This document shows, piece after piece, positions 28,213-37,234 of a DNA stretch of 64,000 bases; within the stretch, counting starts at the first letter, position 1; each line of letters begins with the position of its first letter. A model generated the notes under the pieces. It was not told the origin of the DNA, did no database searches, and worked only from the letters and a program-made list of their open reading frames with translations. Source of the stretch: Marinobacterium iners DSM 11526 (GTDB taxonomy: Bacteria; Pseudomonadota; Gammaproteobacteria; Pseudomonadales; Balneatricaceae); NCBI RefSeq assembly GCF_900107855.1, contig NZ_FNRJ01000009.1, forward strand, positions 1-64,000. Reading direction: 5' to 3'. The position numbers and the translations under genes are program-made.

Positions 28213-28334
28213 AAAGCTACCTGCGTTGTCACCGCGGCGTTAAAAAACGGCTCAAATCGGTCATTTACGATCTGTAAACTCCCTCATTTCGCCGTTTTTT
28301 GCCTTGCGCTGACGGCCTCGCCAACGCTTTTCAG
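28209..28334. repeat. Nested long palindrome between mtnD and mtnA, probable bidirectional terminator
   Basis: Three nested inverted pairs: CTGAAAAGC (28209-28217) with GCTTTTCAG (28326-28334), AAAAAACGGC (28242-28251) with GCCGTTTTTT (28291-28300), and TTTAC (28264-28268) with GTAAA (28274-28278). The inner pair gives a T run on either strand. The stop codons of mtnD (28210-28212) and mtnA (28331-28333) lie inside the two outer arms. The 126-bp element resembles intergenic palindromic repeats I recall from related marine bacteria, but I cannot name the family. Confidence 0.65.
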
Positions 28335-29368
28335 GCAGTTGCGAATTCACGCTGGTTGTTTGCCGCGATGGCCGCAACGATGCCATCGCGGTCATACACT
28401 CCCGTATCCAGCACCCAACCGGTCACCAGATCGGCGGGGGTGACATCGAACGCAGGGTTGAACACCTGTGACTCCAGCGGGCTCCAGCGCACTTCACCAA
28501 AGCTGCCGCTTACACCTTTTACCTCTTCGGCGCTGCGTTGCTCAATCGGGATAGCATCGCCGTTGGGGCAGTGCGGGTCAACGGTGGTCCAGGGCGCCAC
28601 CACGTAGAACGGAATCTTGTGGTAGTGCGCGTTGACCGCCAGATTGTAGGTGCCCACCTTGTTGGCGAAGTCACCATTGGCGGCGATACGATCTGAGCCC
28701 ACCAGCACGGCATCCACCTGACCATCCCGCATCAGGATCGCCGCCATACTGTCGCATTGAATCTGGTGCGGAATGCCGAGTCGGCACATCTCCCAGGCGG
28801 TCAGTCGGCCGCCCTGCAGCAGGGGACGGGTTTCATCCACCCAGACGTGACTGAGTCGGCCGCGCCGGAATGCTTCGGCAATCACCCCGATTGCGGTGCC
28901 GGCACCGGCGGTGGCCAGGCTGCCGGTGTTGCAGTGGGTCAACACCTGAGCACCTTCCGGCAGCAAGGCAGCGCCATGCTCTGCCATGCGCTGACAGAGG
29001 GCTACATCTTCCTCAAACAGATTCTCGGCACAGGCCACCAGTGCATCGGCTCCCTGATCCATCACCGCAAGCATGCGGTCCAGACAATTCATCAGATTGA
29101 CGGCGGTCGGTCGGGCCTCACGCAGCGTGGCGGCTGCTTCGCGCAGCTGATCTTCACTTAAACCCTGCTCCGCCAGGTGCGCCAGCAGCAGCGAAGCGCC
29201 AATCCCAATCAATGGCGCGCCGCGAATCTGCAGCTTGCGGATCATCGCCACCATTGCCTCTACCGAATCACAGTGCAGCCAGAGCTCGCGGTCAGGCAGC
29301 TGGTGCTGGTCCAGCAGTTCAAGGCGATGGTTGCGGTAGCGCAGGGCGGTGGAGATCAGGTCTTTCAT
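28331..29368 (-). CDS. mtnA: S-methyl-5-thioribose-1-phosphate isomerase
   Basis: Isomerises methylthioribose-1-phosphate to methylthioribulose-1-phosphate in methionine salvage. The 345-residue protein has the eIF2B-like fold with the catalytic Cys in [11 protein letters not shown] and the catalytic Asp in [11 protein letters not shown], plus the early [10 protein letters not shown] substrate segment. It faces mtnD (convergent) and diverges from mtnK over a 137-bp intergenic region, so the pathway is split over two or three transcripts. Confidence 0.95.
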   Translation of the reverse strand: MKDLISTALRYRNHRLELLDQHQLPDRELWLHCDSVEAMVAMIRKLQIRGAPLIGIGASLLLAHLAEQGLSEDQLREAAATLREARPTAVNLMNCLDRMLAVMDQGADALVACAENLFEEDVALCQRMAEHGAALLPEGAQVLTHCNTGSLATAGAGTAIGVIAEAFRRGRLSHVWVDETRPLLQGGRLTAWEMCRLGIPHQIQCDSMAAILMRDGQVDAVLVGSDRIAANGDFANKVGTYNLAVNAHYHKIPFYVVAPWTTVDPHCPNGDAIPIEQRSAEEVKGVSGSFGEVRWSPLESQVFNPAFDVTPADLVTGWVLDTGVYDRDGIVAAIAANNQREFATA

Positions 29369-29505
29369 CGTGAGATCCGGCTGGTGAGTAGAGGCGAAGA
29401 GCTTAAGCGTTATAACCCGTAGATAAAAGAGTCTTGCCGAGGCGCTTACAGCCCCGCTGTTTTTTGTCAGAATTGGGCCATTAAACTTCAGCTACGGGAA
29501 TCCCA

Positions 29506-30708
29506 ATGACGAAGCACAAGTTCTCGGATGATGCGGCCATTATCGCTTTTGTTCGCCGTCACACACGTCTTTTCAATGATGATGCCAGCCTGGTCGTGAC
29601 CGAAATCGGCGATGGCAACATCAACTTTGTCTATCGCGTGGCCGAGCCCGGAGGGGCCAGCGTTATCGTCAAACAGGCGCTGCCTTACGTGCGCATCATT
29701 GGTGAAGGCTGGCCATTGTCGCTGGATCGGATTCGGATCGAGGCGGAATCGCTGGTGCTGGAAGCCGAACACGCCGGTGAGTGGGTGCCTGAGGTGTACC
29801 ATTACGAACATGATCTGGCGGCCATTATCATGCAGGATCTGGGCGAGCATCAGAACCTGCGGCATGCACTGAATGAGCGGCGCAAACTGCCGTTGCTGGC
29901 ACAGCACCTGGGCCTGTTCATGGCACGCACGCTGTTCCACACCAGTGACATGCACCTGGATGCCCATCAAAAAAAGGCGCTGGTGAAACGCTTCATCAAC
30001 CCGGACCTGTGCAAGATCACGGAAGACCTGTTCTTCCTCGATCCCTACTGCGATCACGAGCGCAACGCCATCAACCCGCCGCTGCGCAAGGCGGCCGAGG
30101 CCCTGTGGCAGGATGATCGGTTGAAGGTCGAGGTGGCCGACCTCAAGTATGCGTTCCTCAATCGGGCCGAAGCCCTGCTGCATGGCGATCTGCACTCCGG
30201 TTCCATCTTCGTGACCGAGCAGAGCACCAAGGTGATCGACCCGGAGTTTGCTTATTTCGGCCCCATCGGCTTTGATGTTGGTAGCGTGATCGGCAATCTG
30301 TTGCTGAATTGGTGCGGTCAGCATGAACAGGCCGGTGATGCACAGGAGCGCCAGGACTGGCGTGGCTGGCTGCTGGTTCAGATCGACAAGCTTTGGCATG
30401 AATTCAGCCGTGAGTTCAGCCACCTGATGGCGGAGCAAACAATCGATGAAAGCCTGCAAAATCCGCGCTGGCAGGCACGTCGCATGTTGCAGATCTGGTC
30501 CGACACTCTGGGCTTTGCCGGTACCGAACTGATCCGCCGCACCATCGGCCTGGCCCATGTGGCCGACCTGGAAACCATTGAAGACGCGGCTCGGCGCGCC
30601 CAATGTGAAGCGATGGCATTGCAGCTGGGGCGTGAGCTGATCCTGCAACGCAACGATATCCACAGCATGACTGAACTGCTTGATCTGGTTAGGCAACTGA
30701 ATGACTGA
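29506..30708 (+). CDS. mtnK: S-methyl-5-thioribose kinase
   Basis: Phosphorylates methylthioribose with ATP, feeding MtnA. The 400-residue protein has a protein-kinase-like fold with IGDGNINFVYRV (nucleotide loop), the catalytic ALLHGDLHSGSIFV segment and KVIDPEFAYFGPIGFDVG (the DPE metal motif of MtnK). GGGAAT lies about 6 nt before the ATG. The next gene, pxpA, overlaps its end by eight bases. No methylthioadenosine nucleosidase (mtnN) is in the window, so the methylthioribose source is elsewhere. Confidence 0.95.
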   Translation: MTKHKFSDDAAIIAFVRRHTRLFNDDASLVVTEIGDGNINFVYRVAEPGGASVIVKQALPYVRIIGEGWPLSLDRIRIEAESLVLEAEHAGEWVPEVYHYEHDLAAIIMQDLGEHQNLRHALNERRKLPLLAQHLGLFMARTLFHTSDMHLDAHQKKALVKRFINPDLCKITEDLFFLDPYCDHERNAINPPLRKAAEALWQDDRLKVEVADLKYAFLNRAEALLHGDLHSGSIFVTEQSTKVIDPEFAYFGPIGFDVGSVIGNLLLNWCGQHEQAGDAQERQDWRGWLLVQIDKLWHEFSREFSHLMAEQTIDESLQNPRWQARRMLQIWSDTLGFAGTELIRRTIGLAHVADLETIEDAARRAQCEAMALQLGRELILQRNDIHSMTELLDLVRQLND

Positions 30709-31462
30709 TACCAAACGCCTGCTGCTCAACTGCGATATGGGCGAAAGCTTCGGCCCTTGGCACATGGGGTTGGATGATCAGGTAATGCCGCTGGTGGAGC
30801 TGGCCAACGTGGCCTGTGGCTTCCATGCGTCTGACCCGGTCACCATGACACGCACCGTGATGCTGGCACGACATGCCGGTACCGCCATCGGTGCCCACCC
30901 CAGCTACCCCGATCTGGTCGGCTTTGGTCGGCGTAGTATGCAGTGCCATCCGCAAGAGATCGTTGCACTGATCCAGTATCAGGCCGGCGCACTGGCCGGT
31001 ATTGCCCGTGCGCACGGGCTGACGCTGAACCACGTCAAGCCCCACGGGGCGCTCTACAACGACATGATGCGTGACCACGACATTCTGCGCGCTGTACTGG
31101 AAGGTGTTGCTTGCTATGACGCCAGCCTGCCACTGATGCTGATGGCCACGGCAGACAATGGTCCGGTTAAGACGATTGCGGCCGAGTTTGGCGTACCGCT
31201 GCTGTTTGAAGCCTTTGCCGACCGGGCCTACGACACTCTTGGCTATCTGGTGCCGCGCTCGGTGGACGGATCGGTCTACCACGATGTGGACCGCATAGTG
31301 GAGCAGTCATTGAGGCTGGCTCAGGAAGGCATTGTTACAACGCTGGAGGGCTCTGAAGTAAGGCTTGAGGCGGACACACTCTGTGTTCACGGCGACAATG
31401 CTGAGTCGGTACAGGCGGTCAAACGGATTCGACAGGCGCTTGATCGGCTGTACGCAAGTTGA
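30701..31462 (+). CDS. pxpA: 5-oxoprolinase subunit A, LamB/YcsF family
   Basis: A 253-residue protein of the LamB/YcsF family, which with PxpB and PxpC opens 5-oxoproline to glutamate using ATP. The family signatures LLNCDMGESFGPW, ANVACGFHASD, AIGAHPSYPDLVGFGRR and LNHVKPHGALYNDM are all present. PxpB and PxpC are not in the window. Its start lies inside the end of mtnK (eight-base overlap), so it is probably translated with mtnK. Confidence 0.9.
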   Translation: MTDTKRLLLNCDMGESFGPWHMGLDDQVMPLVELANVACGFHASDPVTMTRTVMLARHAGTAIGAHPSYPDLVGFGRRSMQCHPQEIVALIQYQAGALAGIARAHGLTLNHVKPHGALYNDMMRDHDILRAVLEGVACYDASLPLMLMATADNGPVKTIAAEFGVPLLFEAFADRAYDTLGYLVPRSVDGSVYHDVDRIVEQSLRLAQEGIVTTLEGSEVRLEADTLCVHGDNAESVQAVKRIRQALDRLYAS

Positions 31463-31496
31463 TCAGGGGCACGCCGCCAAGCTGTGCCCGATGGGA

Positions 31497-32654
31497 TCAA
31501 GCCTTGTCGGTTGACCCGTTTTCGGCAGCGGACTCAGCGGCGGGCTCCGCCTTCAGCGGCAATACCGTATCCAGCAACTGCTTCAGATTATTGCGATAGC
31601 TGTCCTGCAGCTCCTTGATGGCATCCGAGAAACGGCCGTCCTGCTCGACCAGCCCGGTCATCAGGTCGCGTCCGGCCTGAGACGGCGATTGCAGGAATCC
31701 GAGTGAGGGCGCACCCACGGACTCGGCCAGATCCTTCATCAACTGACCCAAACGCAATCCCGGCTTGTCTGCGGGTTGCTCCAGGCTGCCAACCTGCTCA
31801 TAACTGGCGGCCTGCGAAAGTGAACGGCTGTAACTCATGCTGAGGTCCATTGAACTCAGCTCGGATGAATCAAAACGAATCCCTGCGCTCTGCTCGAACG
31901 CCTTCTGCACATCGCCATTGAAAAACTCATCGGCCACGCCTGAAATATCACGCACCATCTGCTGCAGTGCTTCGATTTCACCCTCATCCAGTTCGCCCTT
32001 AACGCTAAACTGGTACTGAGTACTTTCACTGCGGCTCACATCCATCCACGCAACCGAGTTGCCCTGGCTGTCGGCCCCGGCACCATAGGTGGCGTCGTAA
32101 CTTTGGTTGCGGCTGAAGTTGATGGTTACCTCGTCCCCGTCCTGCGTCTTCACGGTCAGTGACATGTCCTCGGCGTTGCGATACCGCTCGGCTGCACCCA
32201 GTACTGCCTGTGCTACGGCATCCCGACTTCCCGGTGCTATCTCTGCCAGGGCATCAAAGGTTTTCTGCTCGGTTTCATCCACCTGAGTCTTGATATCACC
32301 CTGCAGCACATTGAGATTGTCCAGAATTTCACGTGCTTCCTTGAAGCCGGTCTCCACACCTTTCAAAGCCGCGTCATACATCTGCTGCAGCCGCTCGTCC
32401 GAGGCGCCTCTGTTTTTGGCCGCCGCAAGACCGGCCGCCACGAAATCGCTGATGCGTCCCGCCACTTTGTCAGGCGTGAAGTTCTGGGCATCCAGCCCGG
32501 ACAGCTTCTCGGTCGTCATGCCGGGAATCTTTTCGGCCAGTTTGCCCAGCAACACCTGCGTTGCATCCTGCGATTTGCCGTTGCCTCGCTCGGCAACCGG
32601 GACCGACTGTGGACGAGAGGAATAGATCTGGGTCGGTGGAGACTGGATTTTCAT
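31497..32654 (-). CDS. DUF5610 domain-containing protein
   Basis: A 385-residue protein with no signal peptide or membrane segment, rich in Ala, Gln, Asp and Ser. Residues about 60-180 (FTPDKVAGRISDFVAAGLAA...GASDERLQQMYDAAL...GVETGFKEA) match the DUF5610 region as I remember it. The rest is predicted helical, and the C-terminus is low-complexity Ala/Glu. Function is unknown. It is a lone minus-strand gene whose start is 255 nt from cas1, marking the boundary of the CRISPR-Cas locus. Confidence 0.7.
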   Translation of the reverse strand: MKIQSPPTQIYSSRPQSVPVAERGNGKSQDATQVLLGKLAEKIPGMTTEKLSGLDAQNFTPDKVAGRISDFVAAGLAAAKNRGASDERLQQMYDAALKGVETGFKEAREILDNLNVLQGDIKTQVDETEQKTFDALAEIAPGSRDAVAQAVLGAAERYRNAEDMSLTVKTQDGDEVTINFSRNQSYDATYGAGADSQGNSVAWMDVSRSESTQYQFSVKGELDEGEIEALQQMVRDISGVADEFFNGDVQKAFEQSAGIRFDSSELSSMDLSMSYSRSLSQAASYEQVGSLEQPADKPGLRLGQLMKDLAESVGAPSLGFLQSPSQAGRDLMTGLVEQDGRFSDAIKELQDSYRNNLKQLLDTVLPLKAEPAAESAAENGSTDKA

Positions 32655-32798
32655 AACAACCTCGAGGGCTTGGTATTCTGATCAAATAATAGACGGGTAT
32701 CGGCCGGGGTGGGGGGATCTTGAGGCTAAGAGACTGTAGCCTGACCGTTAAAGTGGCTAGTATGAAATGATTGATGATCAAGGAGTCACGGAGAAGAT

Positions 32799-32879
32799 AT
32801 GACCATCTTGAAAACAAAGGACTTTTTGGAAAGTACAACTGTTCGCCAAGCAGCAGGTGACCGGCAGGAATGGTTTTAA
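32799..32879 (+). CDS. Short 26-residue ORF just upstream of cas1
   Basis: A 26-codon frame starts at ATG 32799 with GGAG five bases upstream (32790-32793) and stops at TAA 32877-32879, 30 nt before cas1. The product begins MTILKTKDFLES, is charged and polar with no membrane helix and ends Glu-Trp-Phe. I do not recognise it. It could be a leader peptide of the cas operon, a remnant, or a decoy of chance; the ribosome site is unusually good for chance. It is the only candidate feature in 32655-32909 besides the expected cas promoter, which I could not locate. Confidence 0.4.
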   Translation: MTILKTKDFLESTTVRQAAGDRQEWF

Positions 32880-32909
32880 AATTGTGGATAAATGGTGGCA
32901 GGATGCAAC

Positions 32910-33887
32910 ATGGATGATTTTTCACCTTCAGATCTAAAAACCATTCTTCATTCCAAACGCGCTAATATTTACTACTTGGAATACTGCCGGGTGCTGGTGA
33001 ACGGCGGCCGTGTGGAATATGTCACCGACGAGGGGCGACGTTCCAACTACTGGAACATCCCCATCGCCAATACCACCACCGTATTACTGGGCAACGGCAC
33101 CTCCATCACCCAGGCCGCCATGCGTGAACTGGCCAAGGCAGAAGTTCTGGTGGGCTTTTGCGGTGGGGGCGGAACACCCCTGTTCAGTGCCAATGAAGTG
33201 GATATTGAAGTGGCCTGGTTTTCACCGCAAAGCGAGTACCGGCCCACTGAATACCTGCAGCACTGGGTGGGCTTCTGGTTTGATGATCAAAAACGGCTGG
33301 AAGCGGCAAGGATGATCCAGCAGGCGAGACTCAATCAACTTCAGAAGCACTGGCTGCAAAACCGGTCGTTGAAAGAGCAGGGATTCTCGATTGCGTCTGA
33401 GCAACTGGTGCCTGTATTGGACCAACACCGTGACAACATCAAACAAGCGCCCAATGTCACCGCACTGCTGACTGAAGAGGCTCGATTGACCAAGCATCTG
33501 TTCAAGCTGGCGGCACGGGCCGTGGACTACGGGGATTTTGTCCGTGCCAAACGTGGCAGCGGCACCGATCCGGCCAACCGTTTTCTCGATCACGGTAATT
33601 ATCTCGCGTACGGGTTGGGCGCTACAGCAACCTGGGTACTGGGCTTGCCGCATGGCCTGGCTGTGTTGCACGGTAAAACGCGCCGGGGAGGGCTGGTGTT
33701 TGATGTGGCCGATCTGGTCAAGGATGCTCTGGTCTTGCCGCAGGCATTTCTATCGGCGGTGAAAGGAGAAGAGGAGCAAGAATTCCGGCGGCAATGTATA
33801 GAGTCTTTGACTCGTGCCGAAGCGCTGGACTCCATGATCGATACGCTTAAAGAGATCGCTACGACACTCGGGACACCAGCCGCATGA
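32910..33887 (+). CDS. cas1: CRISPR-associated endonuclease Cas1, type I-F
   Basis: The integrase that, with the Cas2 part of Cas2-3, inserts new spacers. The 325-residue protein matches the I-F Cas1 as I remember it from Pseudomonas aeruginosa, from the first residues MDDFSPSDLKTILHSKRANI through NPANRFLDHGNYL-like and LPHGLAVLHGKTRRGGLVFD. The metal-binding Glu (LLTEEARLTKHLFK), His (VLHGKTRRGG) and Asp (VFDVADLVKD) are present. The ATG at 32910 has AGGA seven bases upstream; a possible ATG six codons earlier is weaker. Its stop overlaps cas2-3 (ATGA). Confidence 0.97.
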   Translation: MDDFSPSDLKTILHSKRANIYYLEYCRVLVNGGRVEYVTDEGRRSNYWNIPIANTTTVLLGNGTSITQAAMRELAKAEVLVGFCGGGGTPLFSANEVDIEVAWFSPQSEYRPTEYLQHWVGFWFDDQKRLEAARMIQQARLNQLQKHWLQNRSLKEQGFSIASEQLVPVLDQHRDNIKQAPNVTALLTEEARLTKHLFKLAARAVDYGDFVRAKRGSGTDPANRFLDHGNYLAYGLGATATWVLGLPHGLAVLHGKTRRGGLVFDVADLVKDALVLPQAFLSAVKGEEEQEFRRQCIESLTRAEALDSMIDTLKEIATTLGTPAA

Positions 33888-36800
33888 ACGTATTGCTGAT
33901 CTCCCGTTGCAGCAAGAATGCATTGACCGAAACCCGCCGTATTCTGGACCAGTTTGCCGAACGAAGAGGGGATCGCACCTGGCAGACGCCTATCACCTGG
34001 GATGGCCTGACCACGCTGCGTAAACTGCTGCGTAAAACGGCACGTAAAAACACGGCGGTGGCCTGTCACTGGATCAGGGGCAAGGACCACAGCGAGCTGA
34101 TGTGGATCGTCGGTGATACCGGTCGTTTCAATGCCGAAGGCGCCGCGCCGACCAACACCACCCGGCGCAACATTCTGCGGCAGCAGGATGAAAATGACTG
34201 GCACACCGCCGAGGATATAAAGCTGCTGGCCGCCATGGCCGCGCTGCTGCATGATCTTGGCAAGGCGTGCGCCGCTTTCCAGCTGCGGCTGCAGGGCAAG
34301 GGGCCTGAAGGTGCCAACCTTTATCGACATGAATGGATCTCGCTGCGTTTGTTTCAGTCATTCGTTGGCACGGATGACGATGCGGGTTGGCTGTCCCGTC
34401 TGATTGATTCAGAAGCCACCAGCGATGCCTGGCTGCCAGGACTGATCAGAGACGGCCTGGGCGATGACGAAGCCTATCCCTTTCGGACGTTGCCGCCGCT
34501 GGCGCAGGCGATCGGTTGGCTGGTGCTGACCCATCACCGCTTGCCCTGTCGCCCCGAACTTGAGGGGCTGAGATCCGAGGATCTTGAAGCGCCGTTGCTG
34601 GATATCGATGCGCAGTGGAATCAGCGCAACGACAACACCGATCTCAAGGCGATCCATCCCTATTGGACGTTTAACGCACCTCTTCCGGTAGCCACTCGGC
34701 GCTGGCGTACCCAGGCCGCAAAGTATGCCCAGCGTCTGCAGCAGCGCATGGATCGTGCCGCTGATAGCTGGTTGAACAACGCCTATGTCATGCATCTGGC
34801 CCGGTTGTCGTTGATGCTGTCTGATCATCACTATTCCAGTCTGACCAAATCCTGCGACCGTGTACGGGGCGAAACCGATTATCCGCTCTATGCCAACACC
34901 GAGCGCAAAAGCGGAGAGCTGTGCCAGCGCCTGGATGAGCACTTGCTAGGGGTCGCCAAAGTCAGCCGCAGTGTCAGCCATCACCTGCCCACATTAAGCG
35001 ACAACCTGCCCCGGCTGGCGCGACACAAGGGATTCCGCCAGCGGAGCAAAGCCCAACGTTTCAGATGGCAGGATCGTGCCTTCGATTTGGCCGAAGGGCT
35101 TAGGGAAAAAGCCGCCAACCAGGGCTTTTTCGGTATCAATATGGCATCGACCGGATGCGGCAAGACACTGGCGAACGGGCGTATCCTCTATGCCCTGGCC
35201 AACCCGCAGCAGGGCGCCCGTTTCTCCGTTGCGCTGGGGCTGAGAACTCTGACGCTGCAGACCGGGCAGGCCTATCGTGACCGGTTGAGCCTTGGCGATG
35301 ATGAGCTAGCTGTCAGAGTGGGTGGCAGTGCCAGCCGCCAGCTGTATGAATTTTATGAAGCTCAGGCCGAGAACAGTGGTTCGGCATCGGCACAGTCACT
35401 GGTGCCAGAAGACAGCCATGTGGTCTATGAAGGCAATTTTTCCGAGCATCCCGTACTGAAAACGGCTGGACACGATGATCGCATCAAGGCGCTGATCTCG
35501 GCCCCGGTACTGGTGTGTACGGTCGATCATCTGGTGCCGGCGACCGAAAGTGAGCGCGGCGGGCATCAGATCGCCCCCATGCTGCGCCTGATGAGCAGTG
35601 ATCTGGTGCTGGATGAAATCGACGATTTTGACCTGAACGACCTGCCGGCCCTGACACGGTTGGTGTACTGGTCAGGCTTGTTGGGCAGCCGTGTTCTCCT
35701 GTCTTCGGCAACGCTGCCGCCGTCACTCTCCGAAGGGCTGTTCCGTGCCTACAAGGCGGGGCGGGAAGAATATCAGCGCAACCGTGGCGAGCCGGGAACG
35801 CCTGTGAATATCTGCTGTGCCTGGTTTGATGAGCATGATCGCCTGCACCAGGACTGCCCGGACGAGCAGAGTTATTCACAGGCCCATCGCGGCTTTGTCG
35901 AGAAGCGTCACCAGAAGCTGGCGCAGGATGAGGTACGTCGCCGTGCAGAACTGGCGCGGATATCGCTGCTGTCGGGACAGCAGGATGAGCTGCGCCAGAA
36001 CTTTGCGCGAGATCTGTTGCAACAGGCTCAGCGTCTGCATAAAAGTCACCATACTCTTGACCCGCACACCGACAAGAAGGTTAGCTTTGGCCTGATCCGC
36101 ATGGCTAATATCGAACCGCTGGTGGACGTCGCCAAGACTATTTACCGAATAGGTGCCGAGACCGGCACGTTGATTCATCTCTGTGTCTATCATTCCCAGT
36201 ATCCCTTGTTGATCCGTTCCGCGATTGAGCAGCAACTGGATGGAGCGCTGAATCGACAGGACAGTCACGCCGTCTTTGATCGGTCGGATATCCGCCGGCG
36301 CATAGATGCTTATCCACAACAGGATCAGCTCTTTATAGTGTTGGCCAGTCCGGTTTCAGAGGTTGGCCGGGACCACGATTATGACTGGGCCATTGTCGAG
36401 CCGTCCTCCATGCGCTCGCTGATTCAGCTGGCCGGGCGTGTCCGCCGGCACCGACCGGAAACCTGCGCAACGCCCAATATCGTCCTGATGCACACCAATT
36501 TGCGGGCTTTGGAACGCAGAGGGCAACCCGCATTCTGCCGCCCCGGATTCGAGGATTATGACTGTTTGTTGAACAGTCATGATTTGGAAAAAATTCTGCA
36601 TCCTGAGGAGCGGGATGTGATCGACGCCCGGCCCCGCATACGGCCACGTGACGAACTCCGGGCTCGCGATAACCTGGTCGATCTGGAACACGCCCGTCTG
36701 CAGTCACAGATGCTGGGTGAGCCTCAGGCCCAGGAGGCCTCCGGTGGCAATCGGCGTCGACGCAGCAGCCGGGTGACACAACCGCTCTCCGCCGCCAGTT

Positions 36801-37186
36801 GTTACCGCCAATCCGGTGCCATGCTCACGGCCATGTTGCAACGCAAGCAGCGCTTCCGTAACAGTCCTACGCAACAGGATGATCTGGTGTTGTTGCCGGA
36901 TGAAGAGGGGGTAAATGCATGCCTGCACCGGGTTGAATTTAATCGCCACCAGCGCCGGGATATCTATATTCCGGTGGACCACTTGTTCCATCAAGCCGAG
37001 CTTGAATCGGCTGATGGCATCGTGACCTGGGGCGTGGTGAATTATCTTGAAGCGCTGGAATCGCTGGCTGACGAGATGGGGTTGAGTCCCGAAGTATGTG
37101 CACGGCGTTTCGGTACGCTGTCGCTGGATCAGAATGACAATGGTTGGGTGTTTCACCCGGCACTGGGTTTTACCAAGCGCCGGTAG
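33884..37186 (+). CDS. cas3: Cas2-Cas3 fusion nuclease-helicase, type I-F
   Basis: A 1100-residue fusion found only in type I-F. Residues 1-90 are the Cas2 domain (NVLLISRCSKNALTETRRILDQF), followed by an HD nuclease (His123-Asp124 in LLHDLGKA, then YRHEWIS). The superfamily 2 helicase has Walker A in ASTGCGKT near residue 423 and DEID near 577-580, with a late helicase motif (QLAGRVRRHRPE) near 850. It degrades the target strand opened by the Csy complex, and its Cas2 part works with Cas1 in acquisition. The ATGA overlap with cas1 couples translation. Csy1 starts 48 nt later. Confidence 0.97.
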   Translation: MNVLLISRCSKNALTETRRILDQFAERRGDRTWQTPITWDGLTTLRKLLRKTARKNTAVACHWIRGKDHSELMWIVGDTGRFNAEGAAPTNTTRRNILRQQDENDWHTAEDIKLLAAMAALLHDLGKACAAFQLRLQGKGPEGANLYRHEWISLRLFQSFVGTDDDAGWLSRLIDSEATSDAWLPGLIRDGLGDDEAYPFRTLPPLAQAIGWLVLTHHRLPCRPELEGLRSEDLEAPLLDIDAQWNQRNDNTDLKAIHPYWTFNAPLPVATRRWRTQAAKYAQRLQQRMDRAADSWLNNAYVMHLARLSLMLSDHHYSSLTKSCDRVRGETDYPLYANTERKSGELCQRLDEHLLGVAKVSRSVSHHLPTLSDNLPRLARHKGFRQRSKAQRFRWQDRAFDLAEGLREKAANQGFFGINMASTGCGKTLANGRILYALANPQQGARFSVALGLRTLTLQTGQAYRDRLSLGDDELAVRVGGSASRQLYEFYEAQAENSGSASAQSLVPEDSHVVYEGNFSEHPVLKTAGHDDRIKALISAPVLVCTVDHLVPATESERGGHQIAPMLRLMSSDLVLDEIDDFDLNDLPALTRLVYWSGLLGSRVLLSSATLPPSLSEGLFRAYKAGREEYQRNRGEPGTPVNICCAWFDEHDRLHQDCPDEQSYSQAHRGFVEKRHQKLAQDEVRRRAELARISLLSGQQDELRQNFARDLLQQAQRLHKSHHTLDPHTDKKVSFGLIRMANIEPLVDVAKTIYRIGAETGTLIHLCVYHSQYPLLIRSAIEQQLDGALNRQDSHAVFDRSDIRRRIDAYPQQDQLFIVLASPVSEVGRDHDYDWAIVEPSSMRSLIQLAGRVRRHRPETCATPNIVLMHTNLRALERRGQPAFCRPGFEDYDCLLNSHDLEKILHPEERDVIDARPRIRPRDELRARDNLVDLEHARLQSQMLGEPQAQEASGGNRRRRSSRVTQPLSAASCYRQSGAMLTAMLQRKQRFRNSPTQQDDLVLLPDEEGVNACLHRVEFNRHQRRDIYIPVDHLFHQAELESADGIVTWGVVNYLEALESLADEMGLSPEVCARRFGTLSLDQNDNGWVFHPALGFTKRR

Positions 37187-37234
37187 TAAGGTGCCAGAGG
37201 TTAGACAAAATTGGAACAGGCTCACGGAGGCGAT

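Noticed and set aside
29448-29465. Short hairpin ACAGC/GCTGT plus T run in the mtnK leader as an attenuator.
   Set aside because: Only five base pairs with a three-base loop; too weak to support.
31467-31490. GGGCAC/GTGCCC hairpin between pxpA and the DUF5610 gene as a terminator.
   Set aside because: The stem is short with an 11-nt loop and no T run follows on either strand.
32841-32868. A GTTCGC match upstream of cas1 that might be a pseudo-repeat of a CreTA-like toxin-antitoxin RNA.
   Set aside because: Only about 13 of 28 positions match the repeat, there is no hairpin and the spacing to a handle-like sequence is 44 rather than about 32 nt.
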